From: a bacterium
Lineage (GTDB): Bacteria > Desulfobacterota > Binatia > HRBIN30 > CADEER01
DNA: 64,000 nt
Direction of reading: 5' to 3'
Assembly: GCA_030430165.1 (NCBI GenBank)
Contig: JAUIGL010000006.1
Coordinates: 69,412 to 133,411, forward strand
Shown here: piece by piece, positions 27,324-35,220 of the stretch
Numbering within the stretch: position 1 is the stretch's first letter
How the letters are laid out: the number at the start of each line of letters is the position of its first letter
The notes under the pieces: model-generated
The model's database searches: none
The model's input: only the letters and a program-made list of their open reading frames with translations
Told to the model about the DNA's origin: nothing
Position numbers and translations under genes: made by a program

Positions 27324-28151
27324 TCACTCGGCCAGCGTCAGCCCCAGTCGATAGATCTCACGCGGGCTCCAGCCGGTCTCTTCGGCGAGCTGCCGCGACA
27401 CCTCCTTCATCCCCTTCCCCTCACGCCGCAGCCGCGTCACCAATGCGCGCACCTCGGCTTCTTCGGCCCGTTGCGGCTCCCCGGCGCCGCCGACCAGGAG
27501 GGTGACCTCGCCGCGAACCGCCTCGCCGGCGACTCGTTCGGCGAGATCGGACGCACTACCGCGCACGATCGCCTCGTACATCTTGCTGACTTCGCGGCAA
27601 ACCACGACCGGCCGCGCCTCGGCGACCTCGGCGAGATCGCGCAGTGAGTCGGCGAGCCGCCTGCCGGCCTCGTAGCACACCACCGTGGCGCGCTCGCCGG
27701 CGATGCGTTCGTAGAACGCCTTGCGCGCGGCCGATCGCGCCGGCACGAACCCCTCGAACGTGAAGCGATCGGTCGGCAGCCCGCTGACGCTGACACAGGC
27801 GACCAGCGCCGACGCGCCGGGAATGGGGACGACCTTGACTCCCGCTTCGATCGCCGCGACCACCAGACGGTAGCCCGGATCGGCGATACCCGGCGTTCCC
27901 GCGTCGCTGATCAGCGCGATGTCCTCGCCGGCGACCAACCGACGCACCAGCCCCGGCGCCTTCGCCCGCTCGGAGTGATCATGGTAGCTCACCAGCCGCG
28001 TGTCGATGCCGTAGTGATCGAGCAGCTTGCGGCTGTGGCGCGTGTCCTCGGCCGCGATCAACTCGACCTCGCGCAGCACCCGCAGGGCGCGCAGGGTTAC
28101 GTCCTCGAGATTGCCGATCGGTGTCGCAACGACGTAGAGGGTGCCGGCCAT
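27324..28151 (-). CDS. rsmI: 16S rRNA (cytidine-1402-2'-O)-methyltransferase
   Basis: A 275-residue tetrapyrrole-methylase-fold enzyme. It begins MAGTLYVVATPIGNLEDVTLRAL and contains AAEDTRHSRKLLDHYGI, SDAGTPGIADPGYRLV and PGASALVACVSVSGLPTDRFTFEGF, which are RsmI signatures. It adds the 2'-O-methyl group to C1402 of 16S rRNA, the same nucleotide RsmH modifies. The ATG at 28151 sits just downstream of an oxidoreductase gene (31-base gap), so the two may be co-transcribed. Confidence 0.95.
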   Translation of the reverse strand: MAGTLYVVATPIGNLEDVTLRALRVLREVELIAAEDTRHSRKLLDHYGIDTRLVSYHDHSERAKAPGLVRRLVAGEDIALISDAGTPGIADPGYRLVVAAIEAGVKVVPIPGASALVACVSVSGLPTDRFTFEGFVPARSAARKAFYERIAGERATVVCYEAGRRLADSLRDLAEVAEARPVVVCREVSKMYEAIVRGSASDLAERVAGEAVRGEVTLLVGGAGEPQRAEEAEVRALVTRLRREGKGMKEVSRQLAEETGWSPREIYRLGLTLAE

Positions 28152-28182
28152 CCCGGCATCTCGACGCACTTGCAGCGCCTTT

Positions 28183-29157
28183 TCAAGCGAGCCGCGGCAC
28201 TTCGACGCGCAGCCCGGTCGCCGCCGACTGCAGACAGGCGCTGGCCACCGCCACCGCCGCAAGCCCTTCCGACAACGGAATCGGCATTGCCGTCGATCCG
28301 CGCAACGCGGCGACGAAGTCGCCGACGATCTCGCGCACCGTCGGCACCGCCGGGCCGACCTCCAGAGGTCGTGCGTCGCGGCCGCGGATCAGGTAGCCGA
28401 GATTGAGAACGTGGTCCGCGGCCAGCGTGCCCTCCGCACCGGAGAGCTCGATATGGCCGCTGCGGCCCTTGGTCACGCGCGAGAGGCTGACCGTCGCCAA
28501 CGCTCCGCCGGAGAGCTCGAGGGCGACCGCGCAACTGTCCTCGGTGCGTTGGGTGCGCAAGCTCGCGGTCAGGGCCGAAACCGCGACGATCTCCTTGCCG
28601 GTGAGATGCCGCAACAGATCGAAGCTGTGAACACCCGTATGCAGCGCGATGCCCGCCCCCGACCGCCGTGGGTCGTCGAGCCAGTCCAGGGACGAAGGCT
28701 CGAACCTCTGCGACAAGCTCGCCGAAGTAATCGGCCCGATCGTCTCGCGCTGGGCGCTCAGGGCACGCACCACCGCGTTGTAGCGTAGCGTCTGCGCAAC
28801 CATAACCGGCACCGAGGACGCCGTGACCAGCTCGGCCATCGCCCGCGCCGAATCCAGATCCGGTGCCGCCGGCTTCTCCAGCAACAATGGCAGACCCGCC
28901 CCGACGGCACGCCGCACGATGTCGAGGTGGAGGTGCGGCGGAACCACGGCGATCAGCGCGTCGCAGTCGCCTTGCGCGATCAGATCGCGGTAGTCGGAGA
29001 AGGTGCGAGCTCCGCTGTCTCGCCATTCCGCCAAGCGCTGCGGCTCGCGCCGGCTGACCGCGTGCAACCTCAGACCCGGAAAGTCCTCCCGGATGTGCTT
29101 GGCGTAACGGACACCGTGCTTGCCGAGACCGATCAGACCGATTTTTTCTACGTTCAT
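28183..29157 (-). CDS. Gfo/Idh/MocA family oxidoreductase
   Basis: A 324-residue NAD(P)-dependent dehydrogenase. The Rossmann motif is IGLIGLGKHGVRYAKHI at 5-21. The conserved EKP lysine is in LLLEKPAAPDLDSA. The C-terminal alpha/beta domain follows, with HTGVHSFDLLRHLTG carrying the putative catalytic His/Asp. Family members act on sugars, inositols and related compounds; no specific substrate is evident. It precedes rsmI on the minus strand and is divergent from the LysA-like decarboxylase gene. Confidence 0.9.
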   Translation of the reverse strand: MNVEKIGLIGLGKHGVRYAKHIREDFPGLRLHAVSRREPQRLAEWRDSGARTFSDYRDLIAQGDCDALIAVVPPHLHLDIVRRAVGAGLPLLLEKPAAPDLDSARAMAELVTASSVPVMVAQTLRYNAVVRALSAQRETIGPITSASLSQRFEPSSLDWLDDPRRSGAGIALHTGVHSFDLLRHLTGKEIVAVSALTASLRTQRTEDSCAVALELSGGALATVSLSRVTKGRSGHIELSGAEGTLAADHVLNLGYLIRGRDARPLEVGPAVPTVREIVGDFVAALRGSTAMPIPLSEGLAAVAVASACLQSAATGLRVEVPRLA

Positions 29158-29250
29158 GGAAGCTTCGCCCCAGGGCCGGGCGCCCCTTTTCGTCCTCGCC
29201 TTGTGCTGCCAATGTCGGCCTGTTAGCGAAACGCCGCCAAAGGAGCAGTC

Positions 29251-30540
29251 ATGCCGGATCCATTTAGCGAATCAATCGACCTCGAATCCATCGCCACCCA
29301 GGTCGGCACACCCTTCTTCCTCTTCAGTGCCGAAGTTCTGCGGCGTCGCATCGCCGCAGTCAAGAAGGTCATGCCCGGCGGTGATGTCCAGGCACGCTAT
29401 GCGATGAAGGCTTGCTCGACCCGCCGCCTCCTAGAAGAGGTGCGCGAGGCGGGGCTGTGGATCGACGCCGTCTCCGGCAACGAGGTGTTGCGCGCCTGCC
29501 GTGCCGGATTCGTCGGCGGACACCAACCGCCGGCAATCCTCTACACCGCCGACGTCTTTCGCGACAACGCGATCGAAGTGATTCTGTCGACCGGAGTGCT
29601 GCCCAACATCGGCTCCGAGGCGATGATCGAGCAGCTGGTCGAAGCCGGCTACGACGGGCCGATCGGCATCCGCGTCAACCCTGGCTTCGGCCACGGGCAC
29701 GTGCGCGAGTGCGACACCGGCGGACCGAGCTCCAAGCACGGCGTCTGGCACGAGTCCCTGGAAGTCGCCCGGCGCGCCGCCGACGCCGCCGCCATGCCGG
29801 TCACGCTGCTGCACACCCACATCGGCAGCGGGCCGCAGATCGAGGAATTCAACCAGAACATGGCGCGTCTGGTCGACTTTTTCGGCGCGCTGATTCCCGA
29901 CTACCCCGACCTCGAAGCGATCAATCTCGGAGGGGGAATTCCGCACCCGTACCAGCCCGATGCTCCGCCGGTCGACCTCGCTCCGCTCGGCAAGGTCATC
30001 GCCGACGCGCAAAGCCAGCTCAGCGAGCGCGCCGGCCGCGCCATCCGTATCGAGATCGAGCCCGGCCGATACATCGTCGCACCGAGCGCCGTCCTGGTGA
30101 CCCGCGTCCACGACATCAAGTCGACCAGCGAGAACGACCGTGGCCCAGGCCACAAGTTCGTCATGGTCGACGCCGGCTTCACCGATCTGGTGCGCCCGGC
30201 GATGTACGGGTCCTACCATCACATCACCCTGCACGGCGCCTCCGCCTCGGCGCCCACCGAACCGCTGGTCGTGGCCGGGCCACTGTGCGAATCAGGCGAT
30301 GTCTTCACTCGCGATGCGCGCGACTTCCTCGAGCCGCGCCAACTGCCGACGCCGCAACGCGGCGACTTGCTGGTGCTGCACGACGCCGGCGCCTACACCG
30401 CGCAAATGAGCTCCTACTACAACTCGCTCGGCCGCGCGCCGCAGGTCTGGGCCGACGGCGACCGACTCCACCTCGTCACCCGTCGCGAGGGCCTGGAGGA
30501 CATCGTCGCCAACGAGTGCTTCGAGCAGCTGCAGGCGTGA
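29251..30540 (+). CDS. lysA: PLP-dependent diaminopimelate/ornithine-type decarboxylase (LysA family)
   Basis: A 429-residue fold-III PLP enzyme with the Schiff-base lysine K53 in ARYAMKAC, HTHIGSGPQ, the PLP-phosphate loop NLGGGIPHPY, EIEPGRYIVAPSA, and the late GPLCESGDVFTRD cysteine/asparagine region. These match diaminopimelate decarboxylase, the last step of lysine synthesis. The PLP lysine motif reads KAC rather than the usual KAN. Ornithine/arginine or carboxynorspermidine decarboxylases are close relatives, so lysA is probable, not certain. The ATG follows AAAGGAG. Confidence 0.85.
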   Translation: MPDPFSESIDLESIATQVGTPFFLFSAEVLRRRIAAVKKVMPGGDVQARYAMKACSTRRLLEEVREAGLWIDAVSGNEVLRACRAGFVGGHQPPAILYTADVFRDNAIEVILSTGVLPNIGSEAMIEQLVEAGYDGPIGIRVNPGFGHGHVRECDTGGPSSKHGVWHESLEVARRAADAAAMPVTLLHTHIGSGPQIEEFNQNMARLVDFFGALIPDYPDLEAINLGGGIPHPYQPDAPPVDLAPLGKVIADAQSQLSERAGRAIRIEIEPGRYIVAPSAVLVTRVHDIKSTSENDRGPGHKFVMVDAGFTDLVRPAMYGSYHHITLHGASASAPTEPLVVAGPLCESGDVFTRDARDFLEPRQLPTPQRGDLLVLHDAGAYTAQMSSYYNSLGRAPQVWADGDRLHLVTRREGLEDIVANECFEQLQA

Positions 30541-30586
30541 TTGCAGTGGCTGAGGACCGCGTACGCGCAGCGCGGCTCGACCGGCC

Positions 30587-31237
30587 TCAGCTCCGCTTGG
30601 TCAGCCCGTGCTGCTGCATGCGCCACTGCAAGCAGTCGATGCGGTCCTGACCGAAGAAGGGCTCGCCGTTGAACACCATGAGTGGCACCCCCCAGTGCCC
30701 CGCTTGCTTCTGATCGGCTTCGTTGCGCTCGACCACCTGGTCGAGCCGCTCCCGGTCTCGCTCGACCTCTGCCTCCATATCGTCGAGGTCTAGACCGGCG
30801 CGGCGCGCCGCCTCTTTGAGGTGGTCGCCCTCGTTCCACTTCACCTGGCCGCCCCAGATCACCCGCGACACCTCGTCGATGAAGGCGAGCCCCTTGCCGC
30901 GCTCGACGGCGACGACGCCGAGCCGCAACAAGCGGAAGATGTGCGGTTGCTCCGGCGCAATCGCTCGCGTCGCGATGTCCTGGACGATCGGGTCGGGGTT
31001 GGGCGCGCCGATGGGAATACCCATCATCTCGGCGACCCGGGCCACGTCGGTGATCGTGTAGATCATCCAGCGGGGATCCGAGCGCTCGAAGAACTCGGGA
31101 TCGCGCACAGCCAGGGGCGCGACGATCTTCACCTGGATGTCGACGTCGAAGTCGCGCGCCAAGGCCGCCAGGCGCGACGTCGCCAAGTAGGAATACGGGC
31201 TGCGAAACGACCAGTAGAGATCAACGGTGAGCGACAT
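30587..31237 (-). CDS. 2-hydroxychromene-2-carboxylate isomerase / DsbA-like (GST-kappa) protein
   Basis: A 216-residue thioredoxin-fold protein. The N-terminal DLYWSFRSPYSYLATSRL has the serine in place of the DsbA CxxC, as in HCCA isomerases and GST-kappa. The helical insertion and the C-terminal GHWGVPLMVFNGEPFFGQDRID, with the cis-proline, are normal. The reference enzyme isomerises a naphthalene catabolite with glutathione. No other aromatic-degradation gene is nearby, so the actual role may be a glutathione-dependent detoxification step. Confidence 0.85.
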   Translation of the reverse strand: MSLTVDLYWSFRSPYSYLATSRLAALARDFDVDIQVKIVAPLAVRDPEFFERSDPRWMIYTITDVARVAEMMGIPIGAPNPDPIVQDIATRAIAPEQPHIFRLLRLGVVAVERGKGLAFIDEVSRVIWGGQVKWNEGDHLKEAARRAGLDLDDMEAEVERDRERLDQVVERNEADQKQAGHWGVPLMVFNGEPFFGQDRIDCLQWRMQQHGLTKRS

Positions 31238-31393
31238 GAGCGAGTCTCCATCGTGCGGGCTGCAATGGCTCCCAGCCGGGCATCAGAAATCGGGCGATGC
31301 GGGAACCTTCCCCATACGCCCGGTTGCGTCAATCGGCACGGCGCATGGCTCGCCGCCATCGCGCGACACGACCAGCCGCATCGCCAACACCCC

Positions 31394-31421
31394 TTGACGG
31401 CCCCTTCATCGTGCTTAGCTT
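31394..31421 (+). promoter_or_regulatory. Candidate promoter for the Hsp20 pair
   Basis: TTGACG (31394-31399) and TAGCTT (31416-31421) are 16 bases apart and ~50 bases before the first Hsp20 ATG. The -35 element is preceded by CCC (CCCTTGAC), as in heat-shock sigma-32 promoters, but no CCCAT-type -10 is present. No CIRCE element was seen. Confidence 0.35.
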
Positions 31422-31469
31422 GCCGCGCGTAACCAGGAAAACCAACGTTTCCGAAGGAGGAACCAAAAG

Positions 31470-31913
31470 ATGTTGTACGCACGGAAAGAGGCTCACCCCT
31501 TTGACCGACTCCTGGACTTCCGACGGGATTTCGACCGATTCTTCGACCAGGCGTTCTCGTGGGAGGTACCGAGCTCCGCGAACGCCGTATTTTCCCCGTC
31601 GTTCGAGCTCGAGGAGGATCAGGACGGTTTGACGATCCAGGTGGAGGTGCCGGGTGTATCTCCCGAAGACCTCGACGTCTCGGTCGAAGGCAACGTCCTG
31701 ACCGTCGCCGGTGAGCGCAAATCGAGCGGTGACGAGCGAGCCAACCTGCATCGGTCCGAACGCGCGTTCGGCAAGTTCACGCAGTCCCTGCGACTGCCGT
31801 CCTACCTCGACAGCAACCAGATCGAAGCCAAGCACGAGCACGGTGTTCTCACCCTGCACGTGAGCCGCGCCGAGGCCGCGAAACCGCGAGCAATCGCCAT
31901 CGAATCGGCCTGA
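31470..31913 (+). CDS. Small heat-shock protein (Hsp20/alpha-crystallin)
   Basis: A 147-residue holdase chaperone. A short N-terminal arm with DFRRDFDRFFDQAF precedes the alpha-crystallin domain (~45-140): SFELEEDQDGLTIQVEVPGVSPEDLDVSVEGNVLTVAGER, and the closing motif HEHGVLTLHVSRAEA. The C-terminal I-x-I anchor appears as AIAIESA. The ATG follows AAGGAGGAACC. It is the first of two Hsp20 genes in a small operon ended by a strong terminator. Confidence 0.93.
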   Translation: MLYARKEAHPFDRLLDFRRDFDRFFDQAFSWEVPSSANAVFSPSFELEEDQDGLTIQVEVPGVSPEDLDVSVEGNVLTVAGERKSSGDERANLHRSERAFGKFTQSLRLPSYLDSNQIEAKHEHGVLTLHVSRAEAAKPRAIAIESA

Positions 31914-31950
31914 CCGTCGCGAGCATAGATCCACCAAGGAGGATTCGCAC

Positions 31951-32307
31951 ATGACCAGTACGGAAGTCAGCACCACTCGCAACCAGCCCGCCAACGTACC
32001 GACCCGCTCACCGCGCGTCGAAGTATCCGAAACCGACGAAGCGATTTGGCTGTCGGCCGACATGCCGGGAGTCTCCCGGGACGATGTTTCGGTCGAGCTC
32101 GACGACGGCGTTCTGACCATCGTCGGCGACGTCGCCGCGTCCGGCAGCCGGCCGGCGCGCCGGTTCCGCCGCCAGTTCACCATCAGCGACCAGGCGCTGT
32201 TCGATCTCGACACCGTCGAGGCGAAGATGGCGCACGGCGTTCTCGAGGTACGGCTGCCCAAGATGGCCAAACCGCAGGCGCGCCAGATCAAGATCTCCGC
32301 CGCTTGA
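31951..32307 (+). CDS. Small heat-shock protein (Hsp20), second copy
   Basis: A 118-residue Hsp20 with a short N-terminal arm (MTSTEVSTTRNQPANVP). The alpha-crystallin domain includes ADMPGVSRDDVSVELDDGVLTIVGD and AKMAHGVLEVRLPKMAK, and the I-x-I tail is QIKISAA. It is shorter than its neighbour and lacks the aromatic N-terminal arm, so the two may co-assemble into mixed oligomers, as in other two-Hsp20 systems. The gap to the first gene is 37 bases and contains AAGGAGG. Confidence 0.92.
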   Translation: MTSTEVSTTRNQPANVPTRSPRVEVSETDEAIWLSADMPGVSRDDVSVELDDGVLTIVGDVAASGSRPARRFRRQFTISDQALFDLDTVEAKMAHGVLEVRLPKMAKPQARQIKISAA

Positions 32308-32318
32308 GACGAGTAAGA

Positions 32319-32355
32319 GAAAATCGGGAAGAGGCGTGACCTCTTCCCGATTTTC
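32319..32355 (+). terminator. Terminator after the Hsp20 operon
   Basis: Perfect 16-base arms (32319-32334 and 32340-32355) flank the loop CGTGA. The arms begin GAAAATCGGG and the hairpin ends ATTTTC followed by TTAT. The A-run before and T-run after make it usable in either direction. It lies 12 bases beyond the second Hsp20 stop. Confidence 0.92.
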
Positions 32356-32408
32356 TTATCCTTCGCGTCGCCCGTGAATCACGGGCGGTTTCCCGGTATC
32401 GTTCGCGA

Positions 32409-35060
32409 ATGGGAGAATTTCGCGATCCGAATCCCGGAGACACGCAGGCGTGGATCGAGTCGTTCGATTCGATCATCGAGTCGGAAGGCCCCGCCCGCGC
32501 CCGCTACCTGCTCGAGCGGCTTGCCGACAAGGCCGCCGTCGCCGGGGTGCCGCACGAGTTCTCGGCGACGACGCCGTATGTCAACACGATTCCGCTGGAG
32601 CACCAGCCGGCGTACCCGGGCGACCGCGACATCGAACGCAGGATCCGCTCGATCATCCGCTGGAACGCGATGGCGATGGTGGTTCGCGCCAATCGCATGT
32701 TCGACGGCCTCGGCGGCCACATCTCCACCTACGCCTCCTCGGCCACCCTCTACGAAGTGGGCTTCCACCACTTCTTCCGCGCCGGCAGCGAGGACGTCGC
32801 CGGCGACCACGTGTTCTTCCAGGGTCACGCCTCGCCGGGAATCTATTCGCGCGCCTACCTCGAGGGCCGTCTCGACGCCGCCCGACTGCATCGCTTTCGC
32901 CGCGAGGTCGGCACGCCCGGACTGTCCTCCTACCCCCACCCCTGGCTGATGCCCGATTTCTGGGAGTTCCCGACCGTGTCGATGGGACTCTCGCCGATCG
33001 CCTCGATCTACCAGGCGCGCTTCAATCGCTACCTGCGCGACCGCGGCATCCGCGACACCGACGGCTCGCGGGTTTGGGCTTTCCTCGGCGACGGCGAAAC
33101 CGACGAGCCGGAGACACTCGGCGCGATCACCCTCGCCTCGCGCGAGCACCTCGACAACCTCGTCTGGGTCATCAACTGCAACCTGCAGCGACTCGACGGT
33201 CCGGTACGCGGCAACGGCAAGATCATCCAGGAACTCGAGGCGATCTTCCGCGGCGCCGGTTGGAGCGTGATCAAGGTGATCTGGGGCGACGACTGGGATC
33301 CCCTGCTCGCTCAGGACACCAGCGGACTTCTCGTCAAACGGATGGGCGAGGTACCGGACGGGCAATACCAGAAGTACACCGTCTCGGAGGGCGACTTCAT
33401 CCGCAAGGATTTCTTCGGCGCCTACCCGCAGACCCTCGAGCTGGTGCGCGACCTCACCGATGCCAAGCTCGCCAAGATGCGCCGCGGCGGCCACGACCCC
33501 GAGAAAGTCTACGCCGCCTACAAAGCCGCGGTGGCCAACCACGACACGCCCACCGTCATCCTCGCCAAGACGATCAAAGGCTACGGCCTCGGCGAAGCCG
33601 GCGAGGGCCGCAACGTCACCCACCAGCAGAAGAAGCTGAACGAGCAGGAGCTGCGCGACTTTCGCGATCGCTTCGGAATCCCGATCGCAGACAGCGAGAT
33701 CCACGAGACGCCCTTCTACCGCTTCCCCGACAACAGCGCCGAGCGACGCTACCTGCTCGAGCGTCGCGAAGCCCTGGGCGGGTTCGTGCCCCACCGCCGG
33801 GTCCGCGCCAGCACCGTCGATCCGTTGCCGAGCGCGCTCTTCGACGAGTTCTACGAGAGCAGCGGCGAACGCGAGGTCGCCACCACCATGGCGATGGTGC
33901 GCCTGCTGCAGAAGATCATGAACGACCCCAAGCTGGGGCGCCTGGTGGTGCCGATCGTACCCGACGAGGCCCGCACCTTCGGTATGGACGCCCTGTTTCG
34001 CAAGTTCGGGATCTATTCGCGGGTCGGCCAAACCTACGAACCGGCCGACTCCGACGTCGTCCTCTACTACCGCGAAGCGGTCGACGGGCAGCTGCTCGAG
34101 GAGGGAATCACCGAAGCCGGCGCGATGTCGTCGTTCATCGCCGCCGGCACCGCCTACGCGACGCACGGCATCAACACCATCCCCTTCTACTTCTTCTACT
34201 CGATGTTCGGCTTCCAGAGGATCGGCGATCTCATCTGGCAGAACTCCGACTCGCGCGGCCGCGGCTTTCTGATCGGCGCGACCGCCGGCCGCACGACGCT
34301 CGCCGGCGAGGGCCTGCAGCACCAGGACGGCCACAGCCACGTCCTCGCCAGCACCGTGCCGACCTTGCGGGCGTACGACCCCGCCTTCGCCTACGAGATC
34401 GCCGTCATCGTCGAGGACGGGCTGCGCCGCATGTACTGCGAAGGCGAGACCTGCTTCTACTACCTCACCGTGGAAAACGAGATGCTGCCGATGCCGGCGA
34501 TGCCGGAGGGCGTCGAAGAAGGCATCCGCCGCGGCATCTACCGCTTCAGCAGCTCCGCGGTCGACGGCCCGCGCGTCAATCTGTTCGGCAGCGGATCGAT
34601 CCTGCGCCAGGCGATGCGGGCTCAGGAGTTGCTCGGCGAGCGCGGCATCGCCGCAGACGTGTGGAGTGTCACCAGCTACTCGGAGCTGCGCCGCGACGGC
34701 ATCGAGGCGGAGCGCTGGAACATCCTGCATCCCGGCGAGGAGCCGCGGGTCCCCTACGTCGCAGCGGCGCTCGGCGCCGACCCGGCGCCGATCGTGGCGG
34801 CCAGCGACTACATGCGGATCGTCGCCGACCAGGTGTCGAGCTACATCCCCGCCGACATGATCTGCCTCGGCACCGACGGCTTCGGCCGCAGCGACACACG
34901 TGAAGCACTGCGTCGGTTCTTCGAGGTCGACGCCGAAGCGATCACCGTCGCCGCGCTCTACCAACTCGAGCGCCAGGGGAGCATCGGCCCCGAGCAGCGC
35001 GCCGCCGCCATCAAAGACCTCGAAATCGACCCGGAGGCTCCGAACCCGGCCACGGTCTAG
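32409..35060 (+). CDS. aceE: Pyruvate dehydrogenase E1 component, homodimeric type
   Basis: An 883-residue thiamine-diphosphate enzyme of the long homodimeric AceE type, which decarboxylates pyruvate and acetylates the E2 lipoyl domain. The ThDP-Mg motif is FLGDGETDEPET (~226-236), followed by NLVWVINCNLQRLDGPVRGN. HISTYASSATLYEVGFHHFF and SSYPHPWLMPDFWEFPTVSMGLSP are AceE hallmarks, and the middle histidine loop GEGRNVTHQQKK is present. The aceF and lpd partners are not adjacent, so the complex must be completed from another locus. Confidence 0.97.
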   Translation: MGEFRDPNPGDTQAWIESFDSIIESEGPARARYLLERLADKAAVAGVPHEFSATTPYVNTIPLEHQPAYPGDRDIERRIRSIIRWNAMAMVVRANRMFDGLGGHISTYASSATLYEVGFHHFFRAGSEDVAGDHVFFQGHASPGIYSRAYLEGRLDAARLHRFRREVGTPGLSSYPHPWLMPDFWEFPTVSMGLSPIASIYQARFNRYLRDRGIRDTDGSRVWAFLGDGETDEPETLGAITLASREHLDNLVWVINCNLQRLDGPVRGNGKIIQELEAIFRGAGWSVIKVIWGDDWDPLLAQDTSGLLVKRMGEVPDGQYQKYTVSEGDFIRKDFFGAYPQTLELVRDLTDAKLAKMRRGGHDPEKVYAAYKAAVANHDTPTVILAKTIKGYGLGEAGEGRNVTHQQKKLNEQELRDFRDRFGIPIADSEIHETPFYRFPDNSAERRYLLERREALGGFVPHRRVRASTVDPLPSALFDEFYESSGEREVATTMAMVRLLQKIMNDPKLGRLVVPIVPDEARTFGMDALFRKFGIYSRVGQTYEPADSDVVLYYREAVDGQLLEEGITEAGAMSSFIAAGTAYATHGINTIPFYFFYSMFGFQRIGDLIWQNSDSRGRGFLIGATAGRTTLAGEGLQHQDGHSHVLASTVPTLRAYDPAFAYEIAVIVEDGLRRMYCEGETCFYYLTVENEMLPMPAMPEGVEEGIRRGIYRFSSSAVDGPRVNLFGSGSILRQAMRAQELLGERGIAADVWSVTSYSELRRDGIEAERWNILHPGEEPRVPYVAAALGADPAPIVAASDYMRIVADQVSSYIPADMICLGTDGFGRSDTREALRRFFEVDAEAITVAALYQLERQGSIGPEQRAAAIKDLEIDPEAPNPATV

Positions 35061-35063
35061 AAA

Positions 35064-35220
35064 CTAGCCGCAGATCAACGCAGATCTACGCTGATTGGGG
35101 TTCTGGAAAAAAATCTACCACGGAGAACACGGGTGCACACGGATACGATCGAGGAAACACCCGTGTTCTCCGTGGTAGATTTCTCTCTCTGAAAACTCAT
35201 CAGCGTTCATCTGCGGCTAG
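35064..35220. repeat. Nested palindromic intergenic repeat between aceE and nadE
   Basis: An inner perfect 25-base inverted repeat (35111-35135 and 35158-35182, built around CTACCACGGAGAACACGGGT) encloses a 22-base loop. An outer pair (35064-35095 and 35199-35220) begins CTAGCCGCAGAT on both sides; the left arm has an ~10-base internal insertion. The two genes converge here. Motifs of the types ACCACGGAGAACACGG and CCGCAGATGAACGC are, to my knowledge, recurrent in intergenic DNA of several high-GC groups. The hairpin could stop transcription in both directions. The right outer arm lies inside nadE. Confidence 0.9.

Noticed and set aside
31200-31469. CIRCE or ROSE-type heat-shock element before the Hsp20 genes
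   Set aside because: No TTAGCACTC-N9-GAGTGCTAA repeat, and no clear RNA thermometer hairpin covering the AAGGAGG site, was visible.
32379-34964. An 861-codon open frame on the minus strand opposite aceE
   Set aside because: It is antisense to a clear pyruvate dehydrogenase gene and its translation has no domain-like pattern. Long antisense frames are expected in GC-rich DNA.
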